Below the pieces are notes generated by a model. That model worked only from the letters and a program-made list of their open reading frames with translations. It did not search any database and was not told the DNA's origin. A program made the position numbers and the translations under genes. From Polyangiaceae bacterium (GTDB lineage: Bacteria > Myxococcota_A > Polyangia > Polyangiales > Polyangiaceae): a stretch of 64,000 nt of DNA. The DNA lies in contig CANJMI010000001.1 of NCBI GenBank assembly GCA_947475525.1, positions 1-64,000 of the forward strand. Reading direction: 5' to 3'. Shown here in pieces: positions 17,329 to 25,297 of the stretch. Every line of letters begins with the position of its first letter. Within the stretch, counting starts at the first letter, position 1.

Positions 17329-18971
17329 CCGACCCCGCCGAAACGATCGTCGACCAGGTTTATCGGATCCACATTCCGCAGCCGCACACCGAGTTGACCC
17401 TCGGCAAAGACGAGCGCGGCTACATTGGGCTCTACGTTTGCGCCGACGTCCACGGCAAGAGCCTCTACCAACGCGTACCGTTTGGCATTGGCGAGCACGT
17501 CGCCGACGTAGCCGAGTTCGCCTCCGAGTTCTTGGTAGGCCAGATCGTAGACGGCTTCAGTGGAATCTACGGGCGCGCCGGCTCGGGCAGCGTATTTATG
17601 GGCGCGGGCGGCGGAGTGTTCGGACTCAGCGAGTACGGCGACATTACGAAGTCGCTCGCCGGGATGTCGCTCGCCATCGGCAGCACGATGGCCATAGCCA
17701 ATTTCGTGGACAATCTTCGGAGGGGCTGGAGCGACCACTCGACGGTCACTCAGACCCTCGCGGTGGGCAAACTGGTCTTTGCAGGAGCCAAAGATATTTA
17801 CACCGGTGTGACGGGAACCACGCCGGGCGCCGGGTATGTCCAAATCTACGGAGACACCAGCGTCGATCTCTACGCGCCGGCGACCGTCGCCATGACCACC
17901 CTTGGCATGGCCTCGGTGAACGCGGGCCTCTCCGCATCGCTCGGCGGCATGGTCAGCTCGAGCGTCGGCGGGGGAATTTTCGCTTCATTGTACGCGCTCT
18001 ATTCGGCGTCGGTCAGCGGCGAAAAAGTGTCGGTCGTCGGCAACGCATCGGCAACACTCGCCGCGCGCAACGGCAAGGCCATCATCGAGGGCCATGAGGT
18101 TCTCGTGGGCGTCGCGAGCACGGGTCTCGACGGTGAGCTGAGAGCAAAGGGCCCGGCTAACTTCAAACAGCAGGCGACGCGGTCCGTACAGATAAGCGCA
18201 GACGAAGAATTCAACGTCTCGCTCGGACCTACGCCGAGTGGGACCCTCCCCGTCACGCGGATCCGTGCGTCCAAAGCGTCCGTGCGCCTCGACACGAAGG
18301 ACGCGTCGCTCACCGTCGGGGAGACGACACGAATCGTCGCCGGAAAGAGCGTTGCCGACGTTGCGCCTGACGGCATCAGGCTTGCGCGTTTTGCAACAGC
18401 CCCCAAGAGGACCTTCGAACTCTCGATCGAAGCCGCACACGTAGCCTACGACGGGGCCGTTGAGCTGGCGAACGCAGCGGCAATGCCCTCGCTCGTAACT
18501 GACGTCCTCGAGGTCAACACAGCTACGTTAACAATTGTCGGTCTGCTGAGTGCCGCGACTGCGCTGACAGGCACGATTGTCGGAACCGCCGGCAAGAGCG
18601 ACGGCACGCGCGCGGGCGCCGCAATTGGCGCGTGGGTCGGAGCTGGATATGGTGTTGGCCTCGCAACGGCGGCCGTGCTCCTTCTCGTGAAGAAGAAAGC
18701 GAGAGCGGCCTTGATCGCCACGCAGATTGAAGCGGCGGCCGAAGCGCGCGCGACAGCGATGCAAACGGCGGAAACCGCGCTCGCAAACGCAACCTGTGAC
18801 GACGCCAAACCACAGATCAAGTTAACCGATACCGAGATCATCCTCTCGGTCGGCGAAACCATGCTGAGCCTCAACAAAGATGGCTTCATCTTCAGTGTGC
18901 CGCCACAAGCTCGATTTGTTGCGCCGGGGATCGACAACGTGGATGGCGGGCTGATTCAGTTCGGTGAATGA
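17325..18971 (+). CDS. Separate VgrG spike-extension protein with hydrophobic segments, possible effector
   Basis: 548 residues. Its ATG overlaps the vgrG stop codon, so translation is probably coupled. Stretches such as VSVVGNASATLAARNGKAII and IKLTDTEIILSVGETMLSLN have the short alternating-strand rhythm of the beta-helical needle at the end of ordinary VgrG proteins. Between them are hydrophobic, Gly/Ala-rich segments: about residues 90-125, 185-230 and 400-450, the last with GAAIGAWVGAGYGVGLATAAVLLL before a KKK. Such glycine-zipper-like helices can insert into membranes, so a pore-forming effector fused to a needle is one reading; a structural spike is the other. No catalytic motif is recognised. 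There is no adjacent obvious immunity gene. Confidence 0.75.
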   Translation: MTDPAETIVDQVYRIHIPQPHTELTLGKDERGYIGLYVCADVHGKSLYQRVPFGIGEHVADVAEFASEFLVGQIVDGFSGIYGRAGSGSVFMGAGGGVFGLSEYGDITKSLAGMSLAIGSTMAIANFVDNLRRGWSDHSTVTQTLAVGKLVFAGAKDIYTGVTGTTPGAGYVQIYGDTSVDLYAPATVAMTTLGMASVNAGLSASLGGMVSSSVGGGIFASLYALYSASVSGEKVSVVGNASATLAARNGKAIIEGHEVLVGVASTGLDGELRAKGPANFKQQATRSVQISADEEFNVSLGPTPSGTLPVTRIRASKASVRLDTKDASLTVGETTRIVAGKSVADVAPDGIRLARFATAPKRTFELSIEAAHVAYDGAVELANAAAMPSLVTDVLEVNTATLTIVGLLSAATALTGTIVGTAGKSDGTRAGAAIGAWVGAGYGVGLATAAVLLLVKKKARAALIATQIEAAAEARATAMQTAETALANATCDDAKPQIKLTDTEIILSVGETMLSLNKDGFIFSVPPQARFVAPGIDNVDGGLIQFGE

Positions 18972-18986
18972 GGCGCGGAGACCCAC

Positions 18987-21227
18987 GTGCACCTCCTCAA
19001 CGAAACCCCCTTCGCGGCTGCCGTCATGCCGGGGCCAACGCCAACGGGCGGCGGCCTCACGATGGTCGTCAAAGGCACGTTCGCCCTTGAACACGATGGG
19101 CAAACCGCGCGAACGAGCGTCGTCAAAGGGGCTCTCCTCTCCGCAGAGCGGGCGTGGGACGAGCCGACGATGCCGGGGTGCAAGTACCCGTCGGACCTCG
19201 TGCCGTACAAGCCTTGTGCCGATGTCCTCGTGCTCGGAACCGTGGGCCCCTCGACGCACACGGCCAACGCGCGCGTTCAAGTGCGCATCGGGACACTGAC
19301 GAAGATTGTCGAGCTGAAGGGGCACGCGGTCGGTCGACGCGTTGCGAGCCTCACGCCCCTCGCGGCTCCGAACGCCCAGCGACTCGCCACGAGTGGAACT
19401 TACGACGAGGCGTGGCTCACGCAGCGCTGGCCATGGTTCCCCAAAGATTTCGATTGGTCGCTTTTTAACGCGGCCCCCGCCGATCAGCGGGTCGACGGCT
19501 ACCTCCGCGGCGACGAGACGCTGATCGTCGACGGTTTCTCCAACGAACGGCATCGCACCGTGTTGCCGGCGCTGCGCCCGCGCGGATTTTTGCGGCGACC
19601 GGGCTCCGAAGCAATCGAAGAGATCCCGCTCGCGCTCGACACGCTGTGGCTCGATCTCGACACCAACCGCCTTGTCCTCGTTTGGCGCGGCGTCCTCGAG
19701 GGAACGCTCCACGAACGAACACGGGCGCTCGTCGCCGTCGAGTCGCTCGCGGAGGCGCCGCGCCCAGCGAACGAGTACCACCCCGAAGCCCGTTGGACGC
19801 GAAACCGAGCGGCTGCGTCAGAAGGCCAACGTGACCACGATAGCGTGCCCGACGAGACCCCACGCGCAGCGGCTCGCGAGAGTGAGCGAACCTCGAGCGC
19901 CGCGCAAACGAGCGAAGCCGAATCGGTCGGCGAATGCCTCGCCCTCCTACGCGAAGGCAAGGTCCCGCCCGAGGTGTTGGCGCGCGCGGAACACGCGACC
20001 TCGCTCGCGGCGTTGATCGCAATCCTCGATGCCGAAGTCCAGCCGCCCGCGGCACTCACGCCGGAGTACGCGTCGGAGTTAGAGACGGCGAAACAAGCCC
20101 TGAAGGACCTCGGTCTCGATGCATCGCTCCTCGACGACCTCGATCCGAAGCCGCCCGCAACCGTAGCCGTGCCCGAAGGCTCCCAAGACGCGCCGCTCAC
20201 GCGTGAGCTCGTCGTCAGTCACGTCGCCGCGGGAGAAAGCCTCGCGGGCGCTGACCTGCGAGGCCTCGACCTCTCGCACCTGAACCTCTCACACGCGTTG
20301 CTCGCCGGCGCGTGCCTCGACGGCGCGGACTTGACCGCAACGAAGCTGAATCATGCGGAGCTCACCTTTGCCTCGCTCAAACGAGCGCGGGCCGACGGCG
20401 CGAGTTTTGACGATGTGACCGCGGAAAATGCGGACTTCGACGGCCTCTCCGCGCGAGCGGCAAGCTTCGCACGAGCGAACCTCGCACGTGCACGCATGCC
20501 AAACACCACGCTCATCGCGGCCTGCTTCGACGGGGCCGAGCTGTCGGGCGCGCTCCTCACGGGTGCGAACCTCGAGCACGCTTCGCTGCGCGACGTCGAC
20601 TCCAACAAAGCCGAATTGCAACTCGCGGTCTTGCGCGGCGCGAACGCGACAGGCGCCAATTTTCGCGCGGCGGACTTCACAGGGGCCGATTTGACGGGCG
20701 CGGTTCTCGACCGCGTGAACCTGACCTTGGCCGCCCTCACGCATGCCAAGCTCGAGGGTGTGAGCGCCATCGAGGCGCGCTTCGAAGGGGCCCGCGGCGA
20801 TGCGGTCAGTTTCGTTGGAGCGAACCTTTCACGGGTGCGCGCCGGCAATGGCTGCGCCTTCCCCGACGCCGATTTTCGCGACTCGAAAGGCGACGGCGCA
20901 AACTGGTCCGAGGCCGCGCTCGAGCGGTCACGCTTCGACGGTGCGTCTCTCTGCCGCGCTCTCTTTCGCGGAGCCGTGCTCGAGGGCGCGAGTTTTCATC
21001 TCGCGAAGCTCGAACGCGCGGACTTCAGCCACGCGAACCTCGCCCGAGCGAAGCTGACGAAGGCCAACGCCTACCAATGCCGATTTCCCGGCGCGGATCT
21101 GACCCTCGCCGACTGCCGCGCGAGCAATTTTTTCGAGTGTGAGTTCTGGCAGGCAACGACGAGCGGCAGCCGCTTCGAGGGGAGCATCCTCAAGCAGACC
21201 AAGCTCGATCCGGAGAAAACCAAGTGA
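18987..21227 (+). CDS. DUF2169 protein with C-terminal pentapeptide repeats (T6SS adaptor type)
   Basis: 746 residues. Residues 1 to about 280 are a DUF2169 domain (MHLLNETPFAAAVMPG, LTMVVKGTFAL, VLVLGTVGP, RWPWFPKDFDWSLFNAAP, LDTLWLDLDTNRLVLVWRG). A linker and an acidic helical segment follow; from about residue 414 to 735 there are pentapeptide repeats of the A(D/N)LXX kind, which fold as a right-handed beta-helix. DUF2169 proteins occur beside VgrG and PAAR genes, and one (Atu3641 of Agrobacterium) is an adaptor that helps load a T6SS effector. A loading role here is inferred from that and from the position, 15 bases after the spike-extension gene. Confidence 0.9.
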   Translation: MHLLNETPFAAAVMPGPTPTGGGLTMVVKGTFALEHDGQTARTSVVKGALLSAERAWDEPTMPGCKYPSDLVPYKPCADVLVLGTVGPSTHTANARVQVRIGTLTKIVELKGHAVGRRVASLTPLAAPNAQRLATSGTYDEAWLTQRWPWFPKDFDWSLFNAAPADQRVDGYLRGDETLIVDGFSNERHRTVLPALRPRGFLRRPGSEAIEEIPLALDTLWLDLDTNRLVLVWRGVLEGTLHERTRALVAVESLAEAPRPANEYHPEARWTRNRAAASEGQRDHDSVPDETPRAAARESERTSSAAQTSEAESVGECLALLREGKVPPEVLARAEHATSLAALIAILDAEVQPPAALTPEYASELETAKQALKDLGLDASLLDDLDPKPPATVAVPEGSQDAPLTRELVVSHVAAGESLAGADLRGLDLSHLNLSHALLAGACLDGADLTATKLNHAELTFASLKRARADGASFDDVTAENADFDGLSARAASFARANLARARMPNTTLIAACFDGAELSGALLTGANLEHASLRDVDSNKAELQLAVLRGANATGANFRAADFTGADLTGAVLDRVNLTLAALTHAKLEGVSAIEARFEGARGDAVSFVGANLSRVRAGNGCAFPDADFRDSKGDGANWSEAALERSRFDGASLCRALFRGAVLEGASFHLAKLERADFSHANLARAKLTKANAYQCRFPGADLTLADCRASNFFECEFWQATTSGSRFEGSILKQTKLDPEKTK

Positions 21228-23320
21228 ACGTCCAGAATGACGCGCTCCTCGCGCGGCTCCGCAGTGGCGTGAAGCTCGACTTTCCTATCGTGAGCGGAGA
21301 AACGCTTACGGGGGGCGATCTCCACGGCGTCGACCTTACGGACGTCACGTTTTATCGGAGCGAGCTTGCAGGCGTGAACTTTCGCGGAGCAACGCTTCGC
21401 GGCGCAAGTTTCATCAATACGGATCTCACGGGCGCCGATTTTCGAGCCGCCGACCTTACAGCTGCGCTTTTCTCCGCGCGTGATTTCAGGGTCGATCCGT
21501 CAAAGTCGAAGACGCTCACGGCCGCTGAGCTCACGGCCGCCAATGCCGACGAACTGGCCGAGCAAGCAGGGATGGTCAGCGAGCACGGAGCGCTCGCACT
21601 CGCGGGGGCCGATCTAAGCTCCGCGGTCCTTGACGGCGCGATGTTCGACGGCGTCGATCTGACGGGCGCGAACCTCACTGGTGCGAAGCTCGAGCGGGCA
21701 TTTTTTACGGAGTGCGTGCTCACGAACGCGACCTTCGCGCAGGCGACGCTGACGGGAGCCTCGTTCATGCGCTGCCCGTGCCCGAGTGCCACGTTCGAGA
21801 AGGCACTCGCCGATGGCTGCCGCTTTATCGACGCGGACCTTTGCGAAGCGCGCTTCATCGCGACGAGCCTTACCGGCGCCCGCTTCGAGCGTTGCAGCCT
21901 CCAAGGCGCACACTTCGAGGACAACGCCCTCGACCGCGCGCTCTTCCGCGATACCGTGCCGAGCACGCTCGCCCTTGGCACGCCTCGAAGCTCCGCTCAC
22001 CTCGGAGTGTCCGGCCTTGCACTCACGGGTGTGCTGTCCGGCGAACAAGCGGAGGGCGACCTCAGCCGCTGCGATTTGACCGGGCTGGATCTACGGGGCG
22101 TCAAGCTCGCCCGGACGAAGCTCGCAGGCGCAAACCTCACGGGCGTGAACCTCGCGGAGCTCGACCTCTCCGGCGCGGATCTATCGGGTGCCGACCTCAC
22201 CCGCGCCACGCTGACCCGAGCCAATCTCGCGGGGGCGAAGCTCGCGGGGGCAAACTTGCGAGGCGCGGTTGCGACCGGCGCGATCCTCACCAACGCCGCT
22301 CTCGCCGGTGCCGATCTCACGGGCGCCGAGCTTTGCCGGAGTGATCTCTCGGGCGCAACCTTGACCGACGCGCGGCTCGTGGGGGCGATGCTCGAAGGCG
22401 CGAACCTCGAGCGCGCATCGTTCGAGAGAGCTTCACTCTGCGACGCCAACCTCTCGGGCGCGAAGCTCGACGGGGCCAACGGACGCTCGGCGGATCTCGG
22501 CGGCGCCCGTCTCGAAGCGGCGTCCCTCGACGACACCGATCTTAGCCTCGCCCAATTGGGCGGCGCGCACCTCGATCACGCCGTGATCCGCCGAGGAAGC
22601 CTCGCCGGCGCAACGCTCGACTACGCCTCGCTTGTCGGCGTGACGATCACGGGCTGTCGCATGAGCGGTGCTCGCTTGGCTCGAGCGAATCTCGAAGGTG
22701 CCGCGTTGATTGGCGTCGCCCTGCGCGGTGCCGACCTCTCGACAGCCACACTCCGATGCCGGAGTCTCGAACGAAGCGACCTCACGGGCGCGAACCTCAG
22801 CGGAGCCGAGCTCGTCGGTTGCGAGCTTCGCGCCACCGAGTTCAAAGGGGCCAAACTCATAGGAGCCGCGCTCAGCGGCGCCAACGCCGTGAGCACCAAC
22901 TTCGAGGGCGCCGCGCTCGACGGCGCGAATTTGTCACGGGCGTGCGCAACCACGGCAAACTTCGGTGGGGCGTCACTCGTGGGTGCCGACCTCTCCGCGG
23001 GCGACTTCACGCGCGCCTATTTCGATGGCGCAAACCTCGAGCGCGCCAGCCTCACGGGCGTCACGTTGAATGAAGCCGTCCTCACTCGTGCAAACCTTGT
23101 GAGCGCGCGCGCCACGCGGGCGAGCCTTCGTTACGCGAACCTGTCGCACGCCGACCTCCGCCTCGCAAACTTCAGCCAAGCCAACCTTTTCGGCGTGAAT
23201 CTGCACCGTACCAAAACCGACGGCACCGTGTTCGACGGCGCCGACGCCCGTGAGTCGAAGCCGACGGATGCGGATCGCGCGGCTGCCGAAGATTGGCAAC
23301 CCTCCTCGGACCCGCTTTGA
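21224..23320 (+). CDS. Giant pentapeptide-repeat protein of the T6SS module
   Basis: 698 residues starting at GTG 21224, which overlaps the preceding stop codon (GTGA). Almost the whole length, from about residue 28 to 675, consists of pentapeptide repeats such as ANLTGVNLAELDLSGADLSG, broken by one non-repeat stretch near residues 85-115 and another near 245-275. The repeat predicts a very long square beta-helix rod. No enzymatic motif, signal peptide or membrane segment is seen. Pentapeptide rods can mimic DNA (as in MfpA and Qnr), or serve as rigid scaffolds; with DUF2169 and PAAR-like neighbours a spike-loaded rod or cargo is plausible but unproven. Confidence 0.9.
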   Translation: MNVQNDALLARLRSGVKLDFPIVSGETLTGGDLHGVDLTDVTFYRSELAGVNFRGATLRGASFINTDLTGADFRAADLTAALFSARDFRVDPSKSKTLTAAELTAANADELAEQAGMVSEHGALALAGADLSSAVLDGAMFDGVDLTGANLTGAKLERAFFTECVLTNATFAQATLTGASFMRCPCPSATFEKALADGCRFIDADLCEARFIATSLTGARFERCSLQGAHFEDNALDRALFRDTVPSTLALGTPRSSAHLGVSGLALTGVLSGEQAEGDLSRCDLTGLDLRGVKLARTKLAGANLTGVNLAELDLSGADLSGADLTRATLTRANLAGAKLAGANLRGAVATGAILTNAALAGADLTGAELCRSDLSGATLTDARLVGAMLEGANLERASFERASLCDANLSGAKLDGANGRSADLGGARLEAASLDDTDLSLAQLGGAHLDHAVIRRGSLAGATLDYASLVGVTITGCRMSGARLARANLEGAALIGVALRGADLSTATLRCRSLERSDLTGANLSGAELVGCELRATEFKGAKLIGAALSGANAVSTNFEGAALDGANLSRACATTANFGGASLVGADLSAGDFTRAYFDGANLERASLTGVTLNEAVLTRANLVSARATRASLRYANLSHADLRLANFSQANLFGVNLHRTKTDGTVFDGADARESKPTDADRAAAEDWQPSSDPL

Positions 23321-23341
23321 GCCCATAAGGAAAGACGGCCT

Positions 23342-23752
23342 ATGTTCCCACTCTCAACGTTGCTCGGTGGCTCCGGCACGGCGATGCCCGACGTCTGCAA
23401 CACGCCGGCGCCCCCCGCTCCACCGGTGCCGATGCCTTACCCTTGCATGATCGATCTCGCGCAGGCGAACCCGAGCACGTGCTCACAAAAGGTGAAGGCT
23501 GCCGGTGGTGCCGTGCTGACCATTCAGAGCGAGATCACCGCGACTTCGGGAATGGAAGCGGGCTCGATTGGCGGCGTCATCTCGGGGATGACGATGGGCC
23601 CCGCCCGTTTCACGATGGGCTCCTCGAAAGTCACGATCGAGGGCGCCGCTGCTATCTACCAAACGTGCCCCATCGACGCGAACGGCAGCAACGCCAACTC
23701 GAAGGGCGTGCAGGCCGAGCCGTCGCAAGACAAGGTGCTCGTCGCCGGCTGA
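23342..23752 (+). CDS. PAAR-like protein (DUF4150)
   Basis: 136 residues. The pattern MPDVCNTPAPPAPPVPMPYPC, then SIGGVISGMTMGPARFTMGSSKVTIEGAAAIYQ, is that of DUF4150 proteins, which resemble PAAR caps that sharpen the VgrG spike and dock effectors. No extra C-terminal toxin domain follows, so this is a bare tip. It lies 21 bases after the pentapeptide gene and closes the module begun by vgrG. Confidence 0.92.
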   Translation: MFPLSTLLGGSGTAMPDVCNTPAPPAPPVPMPYPCMIDLAQANPSTCSQKVKAAGGAVLTIQSEITATSGMEAGSIGGVISGMTMGPARFTMGSSKVTIEGAAAIYQTCPIDANGSNANSKGVQAEPSQDKVLVAG

Positions 23753-23830
23753 ATGCGACCCGCCCGATTGGCGCCGCTCATGCGCCGTCGGCGATTGCGG
23801 TGAGGCTCAGCCTCTGGCAACGCTCTCCAC

Positions 23831-25297
23831 GTGCAGAAACGCGGGATTGAGCTCGTATGGCCGGGAAAATACGACGACGGTGACCCGGCCGAGGCCGCCC
23901 GCATCACGCTCGTCCCCGCCGAACGGCACGGCGATCCCGCGAGCGAGAACGTACTCGTCCACGGTGACAACCTCGGCGCGATGACGGCGCTCTTGCCCGC
24001 GTACGAAGGCACAGTCGACCTCGTGTACATCGATCCGCCTTTCGCGACGAACCTGCGCTTCTTCAGCCAAACGAACGTAGGCGACGGCGAGATCGAGCGC
24101 GACGCGTACCGGGATCCCGGCGGCAACAGCATGGCGGATTACCTCTCGGCGATGCTGCCGCGGCTGCGCTTGATCCACCGGCTACTCGCACCCGAGGGGA
24201 AGCTCTTTCTCCACTGCGACTGGCGCGCGAATGCCCTCTTGCGAGTCGTGCTGGACGAGATCTTCGGACCGGAGTCGTTCCGCAACGAAATCGCCTGGCG
24301 GCGCGCGCCGAACCTCGGACGACAAGCCGCCTCGCGCCAACTCGGCCGCGTGCTCGATACGATCTTCGTTTATTCCAAGAGGCCGGGCGCGCTCTTTCGG
24401 GGCGAGGCCCCCCGCAAGTCGACGCCGGTCGCGCTCGACCGCAGTGGCAAGCCAAAAGGCGCGCGTTGGGACGAGCTCGCGCAGTGCTTTTTCACCACGG
24501 CTCCCCGCGGCGACTACACCGACAAGAGCATCGCCGAGTTGCGCACGAAGAACCGCGTCTACGACTCGAGCGCCGGGAAGGTCTACATCAAGTATTTCCT
24601 GAGGAAGGACGACGCCGGCCGCTGGGTGAAAGACCAGCCCGTCGACACGTTATGGGATGACTACGACGTCCGGCCGCTCCGTCATCGACCGAAAGGCGAG
24701 GAGATGGGCTACGACACTCAGAAGCCCGAGGGCCTGCTCGAGCGGATCATCGGCTGGGCCACACGCCCAGGCGATCGCGTCGCGGACTTCTACGCGGGCT
24801 CAGGCACCACGCTCGCGGTCGCCGAGGCGATGGGACGGCGCTGGATCGGGAGCGACGTAGGCCGCCCTGCTATCGACATCATCCGGCGGCGGCTGCTCGC
24901 CCGCCCGACCCCCGCGTCGTTCGTCCTCGTGACTGCGGACAACCCGAACCACAGCTCCGACATCACAATCGCGCCGCCTGCTGTGGAGGTGGCGCTGCAC
25001 CGCGAGGGCGAGGGCTTGCGGCTCGAGCTCACTGGGCTTGCCTGCGCGGCGCGTCCGTTGCGAGGTCGCGCAACCGCGCTTGCGTGGCCCGAGCAGATCG
25101 AATCCTGGATGGTCGACTGGGATTTTGGCGACGTGCTCGCGCCGAGCTTCGTTGCCCATCGCGCAGCCGGCGGGACCTCTGCGCTGACAACGCCGACGAT
25201 GCCGCGCACCCAAGCCGGTCGCATCGCGAAAGTCGTCGTGCACACCGTCTACGGCGACACCGCGACGCGCATCGTGCCCTTGACGGAGGCCCGATGA
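23831..25297 (+). CDS. Orphan beta-class DNA methyltransferase (N6_N4_Mtase)
   Basis: 488 residues. The only possible start after the in-frame stop at 23801 is GTG 23831. The catalytic motif DPPF (VYIDPPFATN) comes near residue 66, before the S-adenosylmethionine motif FYAGSGTT near residue 322; this order defines the beta class, as in Mod proteins of type III systems. HGDNLGAM and YDTQKPEGLLERII fit as well. The last 100 residues form a domain I do not recognise. DPPF favours adenine-N6 methylation, though beta enzymes can be N4-cytosine. There is no restriction gene on either side, so it is an orphan; its stop overlaps the next start by ATGA. Confidence 0.92.
   Translation: MQKRGIELVWPGKYDDGDPAEAARITLVPAERHGDPASENVLVHGDNLGAMTALLPAYEGTVDLVYIDPPFATNLRFFSQTNVGDGEIERDAYRDPGGNSMADYLSAMLPRLRLIHRLLAPEGKLFLHCDWRANALLRVVLDEIFGPESFRNEIAWRRAPNLGRQAASRQLGRVLDTIFVYSKRPGALFRGEAPRKSTPVALDRSGKPKGARWDELAQCFFTTAPRGDYTDKSIAELRTKNRVYDSSAGKVYIKYFLRKDDAGRWVKDQPVDTLWDDYDVRPLRHRPKGEEMGYDTQKPEGLLERIIGWATRPGDRVADFYAGSGTTLAVAEAMGRRWIGSDVGRPAIDIIRRRLLARPTPASFVLVTADNPNHSSDITIAPPAVEVALHREGEGLRLELTGLACAARPLRGRATALAWPEQIESWMVDWDFGDVLAPSFVAHRAAGGTSALTTPTMPRTQAGRIAKVVVHTVYGDTATRIVPLTEAR

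Noticed and set aside
23802-23814. Small hairpin GAGGC-TCA-GCCTC ahead of the methyltransferase gene
   Set aside because: A 5-base stem without a T run is too weak to call a terminator.
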